Shown here one piece after another: positions 23,377 to 34,930 of a stretch of 64,000 nt of DNA. Numbering within the stretch: position 1 is the stretch's first letter; each line of letters starts with the position of its first letter. This DNA is from Piliocolobus tephrosceles (lineage: Eukaryota > Chordata > Mammalia > Primates > Cercopithecidae): positions 37,578,148 to 37,642,147 of the forward strand of contig NC_045443.1 of NCBI RefSeq assembly GCF_002776525.5. Reading direction: 5' to 3'. The notes beneath the pieces were generated by a model, which searched no databases, was not told where the DNA came from, and saw nothing but the letters and a program-made list of their open reading frames with translations. A program made the translations under genes and the position numbers.

Positions 23377-24486
23377 CTCTTAATGTCATTGACATTTTCT
23401 ATCGTTTTTCCAGTTTCCATTTCATTTATTTCTGCTCTGATTTTGTTATTTTGTTTCTTCTAGTAACTTTAGTCTTAGTTTGTTCTTCTTTTTCTCATTC
23501 CTTGAGGTGTAATGGTAGGTTGTTTATGTGAGACCTTTCTTTTTGTTAATGTAGACATTTATTGCCACAACTGTCTCCTTAGAACTGCTTTTGCTGCATC
23601 CCTTAAATTTTGGTATGTTTTGTTTTCATTTTTGTTTGTCTCAAGATATTTTCAAATTTATCTTTTGATTTCTTTGACTTTAACTTTGGCTATTCAGGAG
23701 CATATTGTTTAATTTCCACATGTTTGTGAATTTTCCAGTCTTCTATTATTATTGACTTCTAGATTTGGTTGTAAAATATACTTAATATGATTTCAAGCTT
23801 CTTAAATTTGATAAGACTTATTTTGCGGCCCAATGTATGATCTATCCTAGAGAATGCTGTGTTACTCTTGAGAAGAATATGTATTCTGCTGCTGTTGGAT
23901 GGAATGTTCTGTATATGTCTCTTGTGTTCATTTTGTCTATACTGTTATTTAAGTCTGCTGTTTTGTTACTGATTTTCTGTATCAATGATTTATCCATTGT
24001 TGAAAATGGGGTATTGAAGCCCCTAATACTATTGTATTTCTGTTCATTTCTCCCATCAATTCTGTTAATATTTGTTTTATATATTTAGCTGCTACAGTAT
24101 TGGATGCATATATTTACAATGGTTATATCTTGATGAATTCACACTTTTATCATGATATAATGACCTTTGTTGTCTCTTATGACAGTATTTTACTTAAAGT
24201 CTATTTTGTAAAAGTCCATTTTATATATTTAGGTTCTGTTTGCATGGAACATCTTCTTACATCCCTTCACTTTGTCACTTTGTTTGTATGTGCCCTTAAA
24301 GCTCTAGTGAGTCTCTTGTAGGTAGCATCTAGTTAGGTCTTGTTTTTTTGTTCATTTGTCTGTTTTAATCTATTAAGCCACTCTGTATCTTTTCTTGAGA
24401 CAATTTAATCCATTTGCATTCAAGGTAATTATTGCTAGGTCAGGACTTAATACTGCCATTTTGTTAATTTTTTGGTTGTTTTGAAA

Positions 24487-24725
24487 ATCCTTCCTTCCTT
24501 CCTTCCTTCCTTCCTTCCTTCCTTCCTTCCTTCCTTCCCTTCCTCCTTTCTTTCTTTCTCTCTTTCTTTTTCTTTCTTTTCTTCTGCCCTCTCCCTCCCA
24601 CCCTTTTTCTTTCTCTTTCTTTTTTGCTTTCTGTCTCTCTCTCTCTCCTTCCTTCCTCCCTCCCTCCTTCCTTTCTTCTTTGCTTCCTTCCTTCCTTCTG
24701 CCTTCCTGCCTTCTGATCCTTTCTT
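24487..24725. repeat. (TTCC)n and long polypyrimidine tract
   Basis: About twelve TTCC units (24491-24538) are followed by roughly 190 bp of imperfect C/T-rich sequence with only a few purines. It lies where an old antisense L1 inter-ORF region would be, so it probably expanded from the T/C-rich text of that element. The long Lys/Arg/Glu-rich minus frames (93-101 codons) and the Phe/Ser/Leu plus frame here are translations of this tract. Confidence 0.95.
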
Positions 24726-25009
24726 TTTATTTTTGCTGTCTTCATTTTTCACTCAATAATTTTCATTTTTTTCTTTTTTGCCTCTAAAAAGAACAACAAC
24801 AACAAAAAAGAAACAGGACACATGTGCAGAACATGCAGGTTTGTTACATAGTTATACATGTGCCATGGTGGTTTGCTACACCTATTGACCCATCCTCTAA
24901 GTTCCCTCCCCTCATCCCACACCCCACAACAGGCTGGGGTGTGTGTTGTTCCCCTCTCTGTGTCCATGTGTTCTCAATGTTCAACTCCTTCTTATGAGTG
25001 AGAACATGC

Positions 25010-28000
25010 TGTGTTTGGTTTTCTGTTCCTGGGTTAGTTTGGTGAGGTCGATGGCTTCCAGCTTCATCCATGTCCTTGCAAAGGACATGATCTCATTCCT
25101 TTTTATGCCTACATAGTATTCCATGGTGTATATGTACCACATTATCTTTATTCAGTCTATCATTGATAGGCATTTGGGTTGGTTCCATGTCTTTGCTATT
25201 GTAAATAGTGCTGCAATAAACATACATTTGCATGTGTCTTTATAATAGAATGATTTATATTCCTTTGGGTATATACCCTGCAATGGGATTGCTGGGTCAA
25301 ATGGTATTTCTGGTTCAAGATCCTTGAGGAATTGCCATACTGTCTTCCACAATGGTTGAACGAATTTACATTCCCACCAACAGTGTAAAAGTATTTCTAT
25401 TTCTCCACAGCCTCGCAGGCATCTATTATTTCCTGACAATTTAATAATGGCCATTCTGACTGGTGTGAGATGGTATCTCATTGTGGTTTTGATTTGCATT
25501 TCTCTGAGGATCCGTGGTGTTGAGCTTTTTTTCATATGTTTGTTGACTACGAAAATGTCTTTTTTTCAGATGTATCTGTTCATATCACTTGCCCATTTTA
25601 TGATGGTGTTTTTTCTTGTAGATATGTTTAAGTCCCCTGTAAATTATGGATATTAGACCTTTGTCAGATGGGTAGATTGCAAAAATTTTCTCCCATTCTG
25701 TAGGTTGCCTCCTTACTCTGATGATAGTGTTTTGTTTTTTTTTGTTTTGTTTTGTTTTGTTTTTCTTTTTTTTTTGCTGTGCAGAAGTTCTTTGGTTTAA
25801 TTAGATCCCATTTGTCAATTTTGGCTTTTGTTGCAATTGCTTTTGGAGTTTTTGTCATGAAGTCTTTGCCCATGCCTATGTCCTAAATGGTATTGCCTAG
25901 GTGTTCTTTTATGGTTTTTTATGGTTTTGGGTTTTACATTTGAGTCTTTAACCCATCCTGAGTTAATTTTTGTACAAGGTGTAAGGAAGGAGTCCAGTTT
26001 CATTTTTCTGCATATGGCTAGCCAGTTTTCCTGGTACCATTTACTGAATAGGAGATCCTTTCCCCATTGATTGTTGTTGTCAGGTTTGTCGAAGATCAGA
26101 TGGTTGTAGATGTGTGGTGTTATTTCTGAGGTCTCTATTCTGCTTCATTGGTCTATATGATTGTTTTGGTACCAGTATCATGCTGTTTTGGTTACCGTAG
26201 CCTTGTGGTATAGTTTGAAGTCATGTAGCGTGATACCTCCAGCTCTGTTCTTTTTGCTTAGGATTGTCTTGGCTATATAGGGTCTTCTTAGATTCCATAT
26301 GAAACTTAAAATAGTTTTTTCCTAATTCTGTGAAGAATGTAAATGGTAGTTTGATGGGAATAGCATTGCATCTATAAATTACTTTGGATAGTATGGCCAT
26401 TTTCATGATATCGATTCTTCCTATCCATGAGGATGGAATGTTTTTCTATTTGTTTGTGTTTTCTCATTTCCTTGAGCAGTGATTTGTAGTTCTCCTTGAA
26501 GAGGTCCTTCACATCCTTTGTTAGCTGTATTCCTAGGTATTTTATTCTTTTTTAGCAATTGTGAATGGGATTCCATTCATGATTTGACTCTCTGCTTGCC
26601 TATTGTAGGTGTAAAGGAATGCTTGTGATTTTTGCACATTGATTTTGTATCCTGAGACTTTGCGGAAGTTGCTTATCAGTTTAGGAAGTCTTTGGGCTGA
26701 GATGATTGGGTTTTCTAACTATAAAATCATGTCATCTACAAACAGAGACAACTTGACTTCTTCTCTTCCTATTTGAATACTGCTTATTTCTTTCTGTTAC
26801 CTATTTGCCCTGGCCAGAATTTCCAATTTTATGTTGAATAGGAGTGGTGAGAAAGGGCATCCTTGTCTTGTACCAGTTTTCAAAGGTAATGCTTCTAACT
26901 TTTGCCCATTCTACATGACATTGTCTGTAGGTTTGTCATAAATAGCTCTAATTATTTTGAGATATGTTCCACCAATACCTAGTTTATTGAGAGATTTTTA
27001 ACATGAAACAATGTTGCATTTTTTCAAAGGCCTTTTCTGCATCTATTGAGATAATCTTATGGTTTTTGTCTTTGATTCTGTTTATGTAATGGATTATGTT
27101 TATTGATTTGTGTATGTTGCACCAGCCTTGCATCCCAGGGTTGAAGCTGACTTGATCGTGGTGGAAAAGTTTGTTGGTGTGCTGCTGGATTCGGCTAGCC
27201 AGTATTTTATTGAAGGTTTTTGCATTGATGTTCATCAGGGATATTGGCCTGAAGTTTTCCTTTTTTTGTTATGTCTCTTCCTGATTTTGGTATCAGGGTG
27301 ATGCTGGCTTCATAAAATGAGTTAGGGAGGAGTCCCTCCTTTTCAATTGTTTGGAATAGTTTCAGAAGGAATGATACTAACTCCTCCTTGTATTTCTGGC
27401 AGAATTCAGCTGTGCATCCGTCTGGTCCTGGGCTTTTTTTGGTTGGTAGGCTATTAATTACTGCATCAATTTCAGAGCTTGTTATTGATCTATTCAGGGA
27501 TTCAGCTTCTTCCTGGTTTAGTCCTGATGGGGTGTACACGTCCAGGAATTTATCCATTTCTTCTAGATTTTCTAGTTTGTTTGAATAGAGGTGTTCATAT
27601 TATTCTCTGATGGTAGTTTGTATTTCTGTGGGGTCAGTAGTGATATCCCCTCCATCATTTTTTTTTTATTGTGTCTATTTGATTCTTCTGTCTCTTCTTC
27701 TTTATTAATCTAGCTACTGGTCAATCTATTTTGTTATTTTTTTTTTCCAAAAAAACAGCTCCTGAATTCGTTGATTTTTTTAAAGGGTTTTTTGTGTCTC
27801 TATCTCCTTCACTTCTCTGATCTTAGTTATCTCCTGTCTTCTGGCAGCTTTTGGATTATTTTGCTCTTGTCTCTCTAGCTCTTTTAATTGTGATATTAGA
27901 GTGTTAATTTGAGATCTTTCTAGCTTTCTGATGTGGGCATTTAGTGCTATAAATTTCCCTCTTAACACTACTTTAGCTGTGTCCCAGAGATTCTGGTACA

Positions 28001-28850
28001 TTGTCTGTTTGTTCTCATTGGTTTCAAATAACTTATTGATTTCTGCCTTAATTTCATTATTTACCCAGGAGTCGTTCAGGAGCAGGTTGTTCAACTTCCA
28101 TGAAATTGTGTAGTTTTGCGTGAATTTCTTAATCCTGTGCTCTAATTTGATTGCATTGTGGTCTGTGAGACTGTTTGTTATGATTTCCATTATTTTATAT
28201 TTGCTGAGGAGTGTTTTATGTCCAATTATGTGGTTGATTTTAGAATAAGTGCCATGTGTCACTGAAAAGAATGTATATTCTGTTGATTTGGGGTAGGAAG
28301 TTCTGTAGATGTCTACTAGTTCCCCTTGATCCAGAACTGAGTTCAAGTCCTGAATATCCTTGTTAATTTTCTCTCTCATTGATCTGCCTAATGCTGACAG
28401 TGGGGTGTTAAAGTCTCACACTATTATTGTGTGGGAGTCTAAGTCTCTTTGTAGGTCTCTAAGAACTTGTTTTATGAATTTTGGTACTCCTGTATTGGGT
28501 GCATATATATTCAGAATAGTTAGCTCTTCTTGTTGAATTGTTCCCTTTACCATTATGTAATACCTTTCTTTGTCTTTTTTGCTCTTTGTTGGTTTAAAGT
28601 CTGTTTTGTCAGAGACTAGGAGATTGCAACCCCCCTTTTTTTTCTCTTCATTTCCTTGGTAAATTTTCCTCCATCTCTTTATTTTGAGACTGTGTGTGTC
28701 TTTGCATGTAAGATGGGTCTCCTGAATACATACACACAATGGGTCTTGACTCCTTATCCAATTTGCCAGTCTGTGCCTTTTAGTTGGGACATTTAGCCTA
28801 TTTACATTTAAAGTTAATATTGTTATGTGTGAGTTTGATCCTATCATCAT
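25010..28850 (-). pseudogene. L1 ORF2 (endonuclease-reverse transcriptase) pseudogene
   Basis: The minus-strand start near 28850 gives SNSHITILTLNVNRLN, the canonical N-terminus of the ORF2 endonuclease domain, followed by CIQETHLTCKDTHSLKIKRW. The reverse-transcriptase region includes KKSPGPDGCTAEFCQKYKEE (27207-27557) and IISIDAEKAFEKMQHCF (about 27020-27070, RT motif A with the catalytic Asp). The C-terminal part includes MRYHLTPVRMAIIKLSGNNR and LLHCWWECK (25152-25535). The frame is broken many times, so no protein can be made. Confidence 0.9.
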
Positions 28851-28909
28851 GATGCTATTTGACTATTTTGCACACTAGTTGATGCAGTTCCTTTGTAGTG
28901 TCATTGGTC

Positions 28910-29856
28910 TTTATGTTTCGGTGTGTTTTTGCAGTGGCTGGTACTGGCTTTTCCTTTTAGTATTTAATGCTTTTTTCAGGAGCTCTTGCAGGGCAGGCCT
29001 GGTGGTAACAGAATCCCTCAGCATTTGCTTGTCTGGAAAGGATTTTATTTTTCCTTTGCATATGAAGCTTAGTTTAGCTGGATATGAAATTCTGGGTTGA
29101 AAATTCTTTTCTTTAGGAAGGTTGAATATTGGCCCCCCATCTCTTCTGGCTTATGGACTTTCTGCTGAGAGGTCTGTTGTTATTCTGATGGGCTTTCCTT
29201 TGTAGGTGACCTGGCCTTTCCTTCTGGCTGCTCTTAACAGTTTTTCCTTCATTTTGACGTTGGAGAATCTGATGATTATTTGTCTTAGGGTGATCTTCTC
29301 GTGGAGTATCATTTTAATGGTGTTCTCTGTATTTCCTGAATTTGCATGTTGGCAAATTCTTTCTAGGTTGGGGAAGTTCTCCTGGATAATACATTGAAGT
29401 GTGTTTTCCAGTTTGATTCCATCTTCCCCATCTCCTTCTGGTTGTCCAATCAATTGTAGGTTCAGTTTTTTTATAAAGTCCCATATTTCTTGGAGGCTTT
29501 GTTCAGTCCTTTGCATTCTTTTTTTTCTCTATTCTTGTCTGCATGTCTTATTTTGGTAAGGTTGTCTTCAAACTCTGATATCCTTTCTTCCGCCTGGTCA
29601 ATTCTGCTGTTGGTACTTGTGTATGCATCAAGAAGTTCTTGTGCTGTGTTTTTCAGCTCCATCAGGTAATTTATATTCCTCTCTAAACTGGATATTCTAG
29701 TTAGTAATGTCTCTAACCTTTTATCAAGGTTCTTAGCTTCTTTGCTCATGCTCCTTTAGCTCATCATAATTTTTTAATTTTTTAATTACCCATCTTCTGA
29801 AGCCTACTTCTGTCAATTCATCCATCTGATCCTCCGTCCAGTTCCGTGCCTTTCAT
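28910..29856 (-). pseudogene. L1 ORF1 (RNA-binding protein) pseudogene
   Basis: A minus-strand ATG at 29854-29856 opens MKGTELDGGSDG and then stops; the text looks one base longer than the family's 'MKG-N-W' start, which is an early frameshift. Downstream frames carry the coiled-coil piece ISSLERNINYLMELKNTAQE (29471-29749) and the RRM/C-terminal part LENTLQCIIQENFPNLERIC plus AARRKGQVTYKGKPIRITTD (29151-29516). Confidence 0.85.
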
Positions 29857-29897
29857 GGAAAGACGTTGCAATTATTTGGGGGAGAAGAGGCACTCTG

Positions 29898-30233
29898 GCC
29901 TTTTGGGTTTTTATTTTATTTTATTTTATTTTTTTTTTGAGACGGAGTCTTGCTCTGTCGCCCCGGCTGGAGTGCAGTGGCCGGATCTCAGCTCACTGCA
30001 AGCTCCGCCTCCCGGGTTTACGCCATTCTCCTGCCTCAGCCTCCGGAGTAGCTGGGACTACAGGCGCCCGCCACCTCGCCCGGCTAGTTTTTTGTATTTT
30101 TAGTAGAGACAGGGTTTCACCATGTTAGCCAGGATGGTCTCGATCTCCTGACCTTGTGATCCGCCCGTCTCAGCCTCCCAAAGTGCTGGGATTACAGGCT
30201 TGAGCCACCGCGCCCTGCTGCCTTTTGGGTTTT
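29898..30233 (-). mobile_element. AluY inserted in the L1 5'UTR, 14-bp TSD
   Basis: The antisense Alu body is 29912-30219, with TTTTA-interrupted tail, GAGACGGAGTCTTGCTCTGT head and CCGGAGTAGCTGGGACTACA right-arm text. It is flanked by GCCTTTTGGGTTTT at 29898-29911 and 30220-30233. It is nearly undamaged at CpGs and of Old World monkey AluY type, so it arrived long after the host L1. Confidence 0.96.
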
Positions 30234-31478
30234 CAGCATTTTTTCATTGATTCTTTGTGAACTTATCTAGTTTTGGTATTTGAGGTTGTTGACCCTTGGA
30301 TGGGGTTTTTGTGGGGACTTTGTTGTTGTTGAAGCTATTTTTGTCACTTTGTCCTTGTTTTTCTTTCAATAGTCAGGTCCCTCTTCTGTAGGGCTGCTGC
30401 AGTTTGCTGGGGGTTTGCTTCAGGCCTTATTCATCTTATTCGCTGTTGTGCCTGCAGATGTCATTTAAGGAGGCTGAAGAGCAGCAAAGATGGGTGCCTG
30501 CTTCTTCTTCTGAGACCTCTGACCTTGAGGGGCACCAACCTGATGCCAGCAGGATCACTCCTCTATAGGAAGTGTCTGACAACCCCTGTTGGAGGGTCTC
30601 ACCCAGTTGGGTGGCATGGGAAGCAGGATCTGTTTAATGAAGCACTTTGTCCCTTGGTGGAGAAGATGTATTTTTCTGGGGAGAAACCCACCTGTCTGGG
30701 CTGCCCAGAGTCTTCAGAACTACCAGGAGGAGAGGCTAAGTCTGCTGGTCTGCAGAGACTGCGGCCACTCCTCCCCCTATGGGCTCAGTCCCATGGAGAT
30801 GTGAATACTTTCTCTGAACCTCTGGCTGGAGTTATTGGAGATCCTGTAGGGAAGCCCCTCCCACTGAGGAAGGATGGGTCAGGGTTAGACCTGAAGAGGT
30901 ACTCTGGCCTTATTCCACAGCAGGTGTGCTGTGCTGTGGGGACAAGTCTTGGGACCAAGCTATCCGACCTTCCTGGCTGCAGCAAGGGAAAAGCGCAGCC
31001 TGGAGCTATATATTTATATAGCTCTTCCCCTGTTCAGGGAGCTTAGCATGTTAGGCAGTTGCAGGGTCCCAGTGCTGGCTGCGATTCCTCCCCCAAGGAG
31101 CTCAAATATCTCAGACAGCAGGCAGCTGCAGTCAGTGCTGGTCGCCCCACCCCCCTGGAGTTCAGTAAGCTTAAGCAGATTCCAGCTGAGAGACTGTGAG
31201 AATCTGCAGGTTCTGGAATTGGGACAGTGGTGGCGTGGGTTCATGAGTAGGATGTTCCGATCTGTGGGTTGCACAGTTCTGTGGAAAAAGGAGTTTCCCC
31301 AGCTGGGTATCATGCTCACTCACCACCTCCCTTGGCTGAGAGGAGGGGTTCCCCTTCCTCGCATGGCTCTCAGGTGGGCTGCCACACCACACTGCTCTTT
31401 CTTCTCTCCGGGGGTCATGCCAGCCTTCTAGTCCCTTTTGATGAGAGAACCTGGATACCTTGGTTGCCGGTGAAGGAT

Positions 31479-31820
31479 CCACATGCTTATTATGTTTTTA
31501 TAAGAAGCATGGCACTAGCATCTACATCTGGTAAAGGCCTCAGAATACTTTCAGTCATGGCAGAAGGCAAAGGGAAACCAGCATGTGCAGAGATGACATG
31601 GTAAGAGAGGAAGAAAGAGAGAGGGTGAGGAAGTACCAGGCTCTTTTTAACAACCAGCTCTTGTGGGAACTAATTTACTCACCTCTGATGGAGGGCATTA
31701 CTCTGTTCCTGAGGTATCCATCCTCAGGACCCAGACACCTCCCATTAAGTCCAACACTGCCACATTGGGGATCAAATTTCAATGTAAGGTTCAGAGGGGG
31801 CAAGTATTCAAACCATAGCA
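31479..31820 (-). mobile_element. MaLR (MLT1/MST-like) LTR, 3'-truncated
   Basis: On the minus strand the LTR begins TGCTATGGTTTGAATACTTG and continues with CCCCAATGTGGCAGTGTTGG, TAATGGGAGGTGTCTGGGTC and TTGCCTTCTGCCATGACTG, matching MaLR LTR structure. It stops at about 342 bp, where the L1 begins. The usual polyadenylation part of the LTR (ATAAATTACCCAGT) is absent, so it was cut by the L1 insertion or an associated deletion. Confidence 0.75.
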
Positions 31821-32455
31821 GTGGCTCTGATTCTGAGGTGTGGACACATATGGAGTGGGAGTGAAGTCAGAGTCCAGAATACAGTTGTGTAGAGTGTCTA
31901 TAGGACCTGGAGTGTAGGTAGATCACAGATACAGTGGCTCTGGTGTCTGAGACATGGACACTTACAGCGGAGCCATAGAGCGAGTGGTCTGGAACATGGG
32001 TACAAGTGGAGTGGTCATGACTCTAGAGTTTGGTGGGGTTTGGGAGGTAACATCACAATAATAGTTCCTTTTTGGGGAGATCACAGCATCTCCCTCTCCA
32101 AGTTGTTCACAGTGACAATGGCTCTTGATTACCTCAGCGGTGAAAGTTGCCAGTGTCCCCTGCAGAGAAGATCACTGGAAACCATGCTGGCATCTGATGC
32201 GTGGCTAATACTGATAGTCCCTACCAATCTAGACATCTCTAGATATCTCAGGTGTGCCATTCTCCCCAGTGATTTATTCTACATGATTATTCTGGGTATT
32301 TTGTTTATTTGTTATTTGTTTTGTTTCATTCTGTTTCTTAGATTCTTTTGGACCTTTGAGCAATCCCAAGGATGTTTTTCTTGCCTTTGTAGGGAAAATA
32401 AGGCTGATGTCTCCATCTCTGTCATCTTGATGACATCACTCCACATTAAATCTTT
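31821..32455. repeat. Diverged repeat with degenerate 113-bp periodicity, possibly L1M 5'UTR
   Basis: CAGTGGCTCTGATTCTGAGG at 31819 recurs as CAGTGGCTCTGGTGTCTGAG at 31932, a spacing of 113 bp, and a weaker third copy (GAGTGGTCATGACTCTAGAG) is near 32008. The right end 'CATCTCTGTCATCTTGATGA' resembles the antisense of an L1 5' end. It may be the far end of the L1M that begins at 21690. The 139-codon frame at 32040-32459 shows no recognisable domain. Confidence 0.4.
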
Positions 32456-33556
32456 CTAAAGGAATTACTTACTGTTTGATTCATACTTCTCAAAAGCTCA
32501 AAAGTTCTAAAATAACCAAGAGTGTACTCATATTTGTTGAATAAATAATTTGAGACATAATGAGACAGGTCTAAATTGTCTTGAGACTGGAAATGTGTTT
32601 AGGCTAAATTATTTTTCAAATATTTAAATGTGTTACTAAAGAAGCTGAATAGGATGCAATTGTAAAAGCTCTTCCTTAATATGTACCCAGAGAGACAGAC
32701 TGGCAGGTATCCAAAACTGTTTGGTGACTCTCATGGGGCAGACTTGTTGCTGAGATTTCTTGATTTAAATATGAATTGAGTATGCCTTCCACCAGGAGCA
32801 TTTAGTCACTTAAAAAGAAAAACTGCCTATTTTAAAGTAACTAAAAGTAAATATGATTAAATAGGGATTATTAGAATTATTTGTTATACTTTGATAAACT
32901 TAAAAGACTTTACATTATGTTTTTCAATTATACTTGTAACCATTAGTAGTAGTATTGGTGGTCTCATTTTACATGGAGATTAAATTGCCATTAGCTCATT
33001 TTCGTGAAACCTGGGAAATCATCTGGTATATGGATATTTGAAAACTATTTGAAACATTAGGGAAAATCTTGGGTATTTTAATGGAACCAGAAATCCTTTA
33101 ATGTTACATGAACTGTGTACAAGTACCTCAAATTTTGAAACATTTTAGGATCCTGTTCACTATAGATACTTATTTTTATTCTTTCTCTTTAACTGAATCT
33201 CTTTCTTAATGATTGGAGAGATGCTTCAAATAGAATTGGATGACTTTAGAAGTATTCCTGGTTATCATCTTAAAAGGGAAATAGAAACTGAAGAAAGAGG
33301 ACTCCAGCTATAAAACCAAGGGAGCTGACTTTATTATATTTTCCTCACTTTTAAAATATATTATTGATATTGCAAATATTTAGATAGTATTCAAAAACAA
33401 AATCAAAATTTCTATTCCACTACCAGTTTAATAAATAGTACTATGTGCAATTGAAGTCTTCTGTGAATTTCTTTCCAGTAATACCCCCCTCTGCTCTCCA
33501 GAAATAACTACGATCCTGAATTTGATATTTATATATTTTTCAATCTTTTTTATAAA
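32456..33556. other. Unique AT-rich non-coding sequence
   Basis: No gene, exon or clear repeat is visible. AT-rich throughout, with only short frames. Confidence 0.45.
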
Positions 33557-33832
33557 TCTTTTTTTTTTTTTTTTTTTTGAGACAGAGTCTCACTCTGTCA
33601 CCCAGGCTGAAGTGCAATGGCGTGATCTCAGCTCATTGCAACCTCCATCTCCCAGGTTCAAGCAATTCTCCTGCCTTAGCCTCCTGAGTAGCTGGGATTA
33701 CAGGTGCCTGCCACCACGCCCGGCTAATTTTTGTACTTTTAGTAGAGATAGAGTTTCACCATGTTGGCCAGGCTGGTCTTGAACTCCAGACCTCAGGTGA
33801 TCTGCTCGCCTCGGGGTCCCAAAGTTCTGGGA
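33557..33832 (-). mobile_element. AluS, antisense, missing its 5' end
   Basis: T run, GAGACAGAGTCTCACTCTGT and GCTCATTGCAACCTCCATCT lead through the dimer. The copy stops at CCCAAAGTTCTGGG without the usual 'ATTACAGGCATGAGCCAC' end. About 35 bp of the Alu 5' end is therefore lost, by 5' truncation or later deletion. Confidence 0.92.
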
Positions 33833-34150
33833 AAATATATTATTATACTGGCTTGCTTGTTTTTAAATGTTATAATTGGAATTGTGATGTATGAGTTCTT
33901 CTGTACATTTTCATCCTCAAGATTAAGCTTGTAGGCTCTATGTTGATACTTGTGGCTCTATTGTATTATTTCTGAGTGAATTTTAAAAAATACTATTAAA
34001 GTGTGATATAATGTAATAAACATGGCTTTTTGTCATACGGAACTCAAATTCTGTCTTTTTCCTTATATCTATGTACCCTTAAGAAAGTTATTTAAATGAT
34101 CTCAGCCAGCTTTTTAAAAAATCTCTAGAATAAGGTAATAGCATCTTCTT

Positions 34151-34405
34151 TTTTCTTCCAACTTTTATTTTAGAACCAGGGGCTACATGGACAGGTTTAT
34201 TACAAAAGTAGACTGCTTGATACTGAGGTTTGGAGTATGATTGAATCCATCACCCAGGTAATGAGCGTAATACCTAACAGGTAGTTTTATCGACTCCTAC
34301 CCCCTTCTCTGTCTCCCTCTTATATGCTCCAGTGTCTGTTGTTACCATCTTTACGTCCAAGCGTACCCAATGTTTAGCTCCCACTTATAATTGAGAATAT
34401 AGCAT
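34151..34405 (-). mobile_element. L1MA/L1PB-class 3' end, antisense fragment
   Basis: 'ACTTTTATTTTAGAACCAGG', 'ATCACCCAGGTAATGAGCGT', 'CCAGTGTCTGTTGTTACC' and 'AATGTTTAGCTCCCACTTAT' follow the antisense 3'UTR of older L1 subfamilies. It is 5'-truncated just before the ORF2 tail. Confidence 0.75.
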
Positions 34406-34439
34406 TTTCTTTATAAAGTAGTCTTGGTATAATGATATA

Positions 34440-34512
34440 ATGGGTGTATGTATGTATACACATATATATGTATATATACACACAAACATATATCCACACA
34501 TATATACAATAG
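34440..34512. repeat. TA/CA-rich microsatellite cluster
   Basis: Alternating TATATG, CACA and TATA units in short runs (TATATATGTATATATACACA); an imperfect simple repeat. Confidence 0.85.
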
Positions 34513-34721
34513 TATATGTTTGGAACATAATAATAAATATTAATTCTTCTTCATATTCTAATTTTCTTTTCTATCTCCAATTTTGAAAATTAGTTGTGAT
34601 TACTATAAACACTTTTTATATAACAGGGACTACTTGTTGGTATTCTGGGATATAAGAATGCAAAGAAAAAAATTGAGAAAAGGTATTCTGTTATGTTTGT
34701 GGTTCTCAGAAGCTTGATGTG

Positions 34722-34930
34722 GTGAAAGAAGCCTGAGCTATGAAGTTATAAATCTTGGATGTGACTTCCAGCTCACTGGTTCACTGGTTATGTGACTTGA
34801 CCAAATTACTTAATTTTCTTTGAGCCTGATTTTTCATTGACAAAATGGAAATAGATGCTACTTAACTGATAAGGGCTTTGTGGTGATCAAATTAAATCAG
34901 TTTAGTAAAGTACTAAACATTTTTCCAGCC
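34722..34930 (+). repeat. MIR SINE
   Basis: Sense MIR order: 'GTGACTTCCAGCTCACTGG', 'TTATGTGACTTGACCAAATT', 'ACTTAATTTTCTTTGAGCCT', then 'GACAAAATGGAAATAGATGC'. Good agreement with the MIR core. Confidence 0.7.

Larger units (their letters stand above)
21690..24780 (-). mobile_element. L1M-class LINE, antisense, internally deleted and interrupted
   Basis: From left to right it reads backward through an old L1. First come a 3'UTR-like part ('CAAAGTGATGTTTTGGTATC', 'CATAGCCATCACCTCACATA') and the ORF2 C-terminal region ('GGTTAGCATAATGTTCTCCA'). An AluJ is inserted at 22227. Near 22745 there is a jump to the reverse-transcriptase region ('TGGTCTCATAAAATGAGTTT', 'CTGATTTTGTTATTTTG'), and the endonuclease end follows near 24350-24480. 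The ORF2 part between these is missing. The head merges into a polypyrimidine tract and is then cut by the 24787-31478 L1. Confidence 0.72.
24787..31478 (-). mobile_element. Nearly full-length L1 (older L1PA/L1PB class), antisense
   Basis: Reading right to left it has a GC-rich 5'UTR (about 29860-31478, interrupted by an AluY), ORF1 (about 28910-29856), ORF2 (about 25010-28850) and a 3'UTR ending around 24787-24812. Without the Alu and its TSD it is about 6.37 kb. The 5' end lacks the terminal 'GGCCATCTTG'-type stretch seen in the 47325-53500 copy; it ends about 80 bp short and abuts a MaLR LTR. Divergence from L1PA consensus text is clearly greater than for the other full-length copy. A TSD was not identified because the 3' junction is in low-complexity sequence. 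Confidence 0.87.

Noticed and set aside
24447..24759. Lys/Arg/Glu-rich and Phe/Ser/Leu-rich frames of 93-101 codons
   Set aside because: They are translations of the (TTCC)n polypyrimidine tract on both strands and in several frames. The bias comes from the repeat.
29846..30128. Proline/serine-rich frames with 'FFFETESRSV' or 'SPASASGVAGTTG' text
   Set aside because: This is the standard antisense Alu translation; the same peptide text recurs in every antisense Alu frame in the window.
30525..31604. Overlapping frames of 100-173 codons on both strands
   Set aside because: They lie in the GC-rich 5'UTR of an antisense L1, where stop-poor frames occur by composition. No domain is present and frames on both strands overlap.
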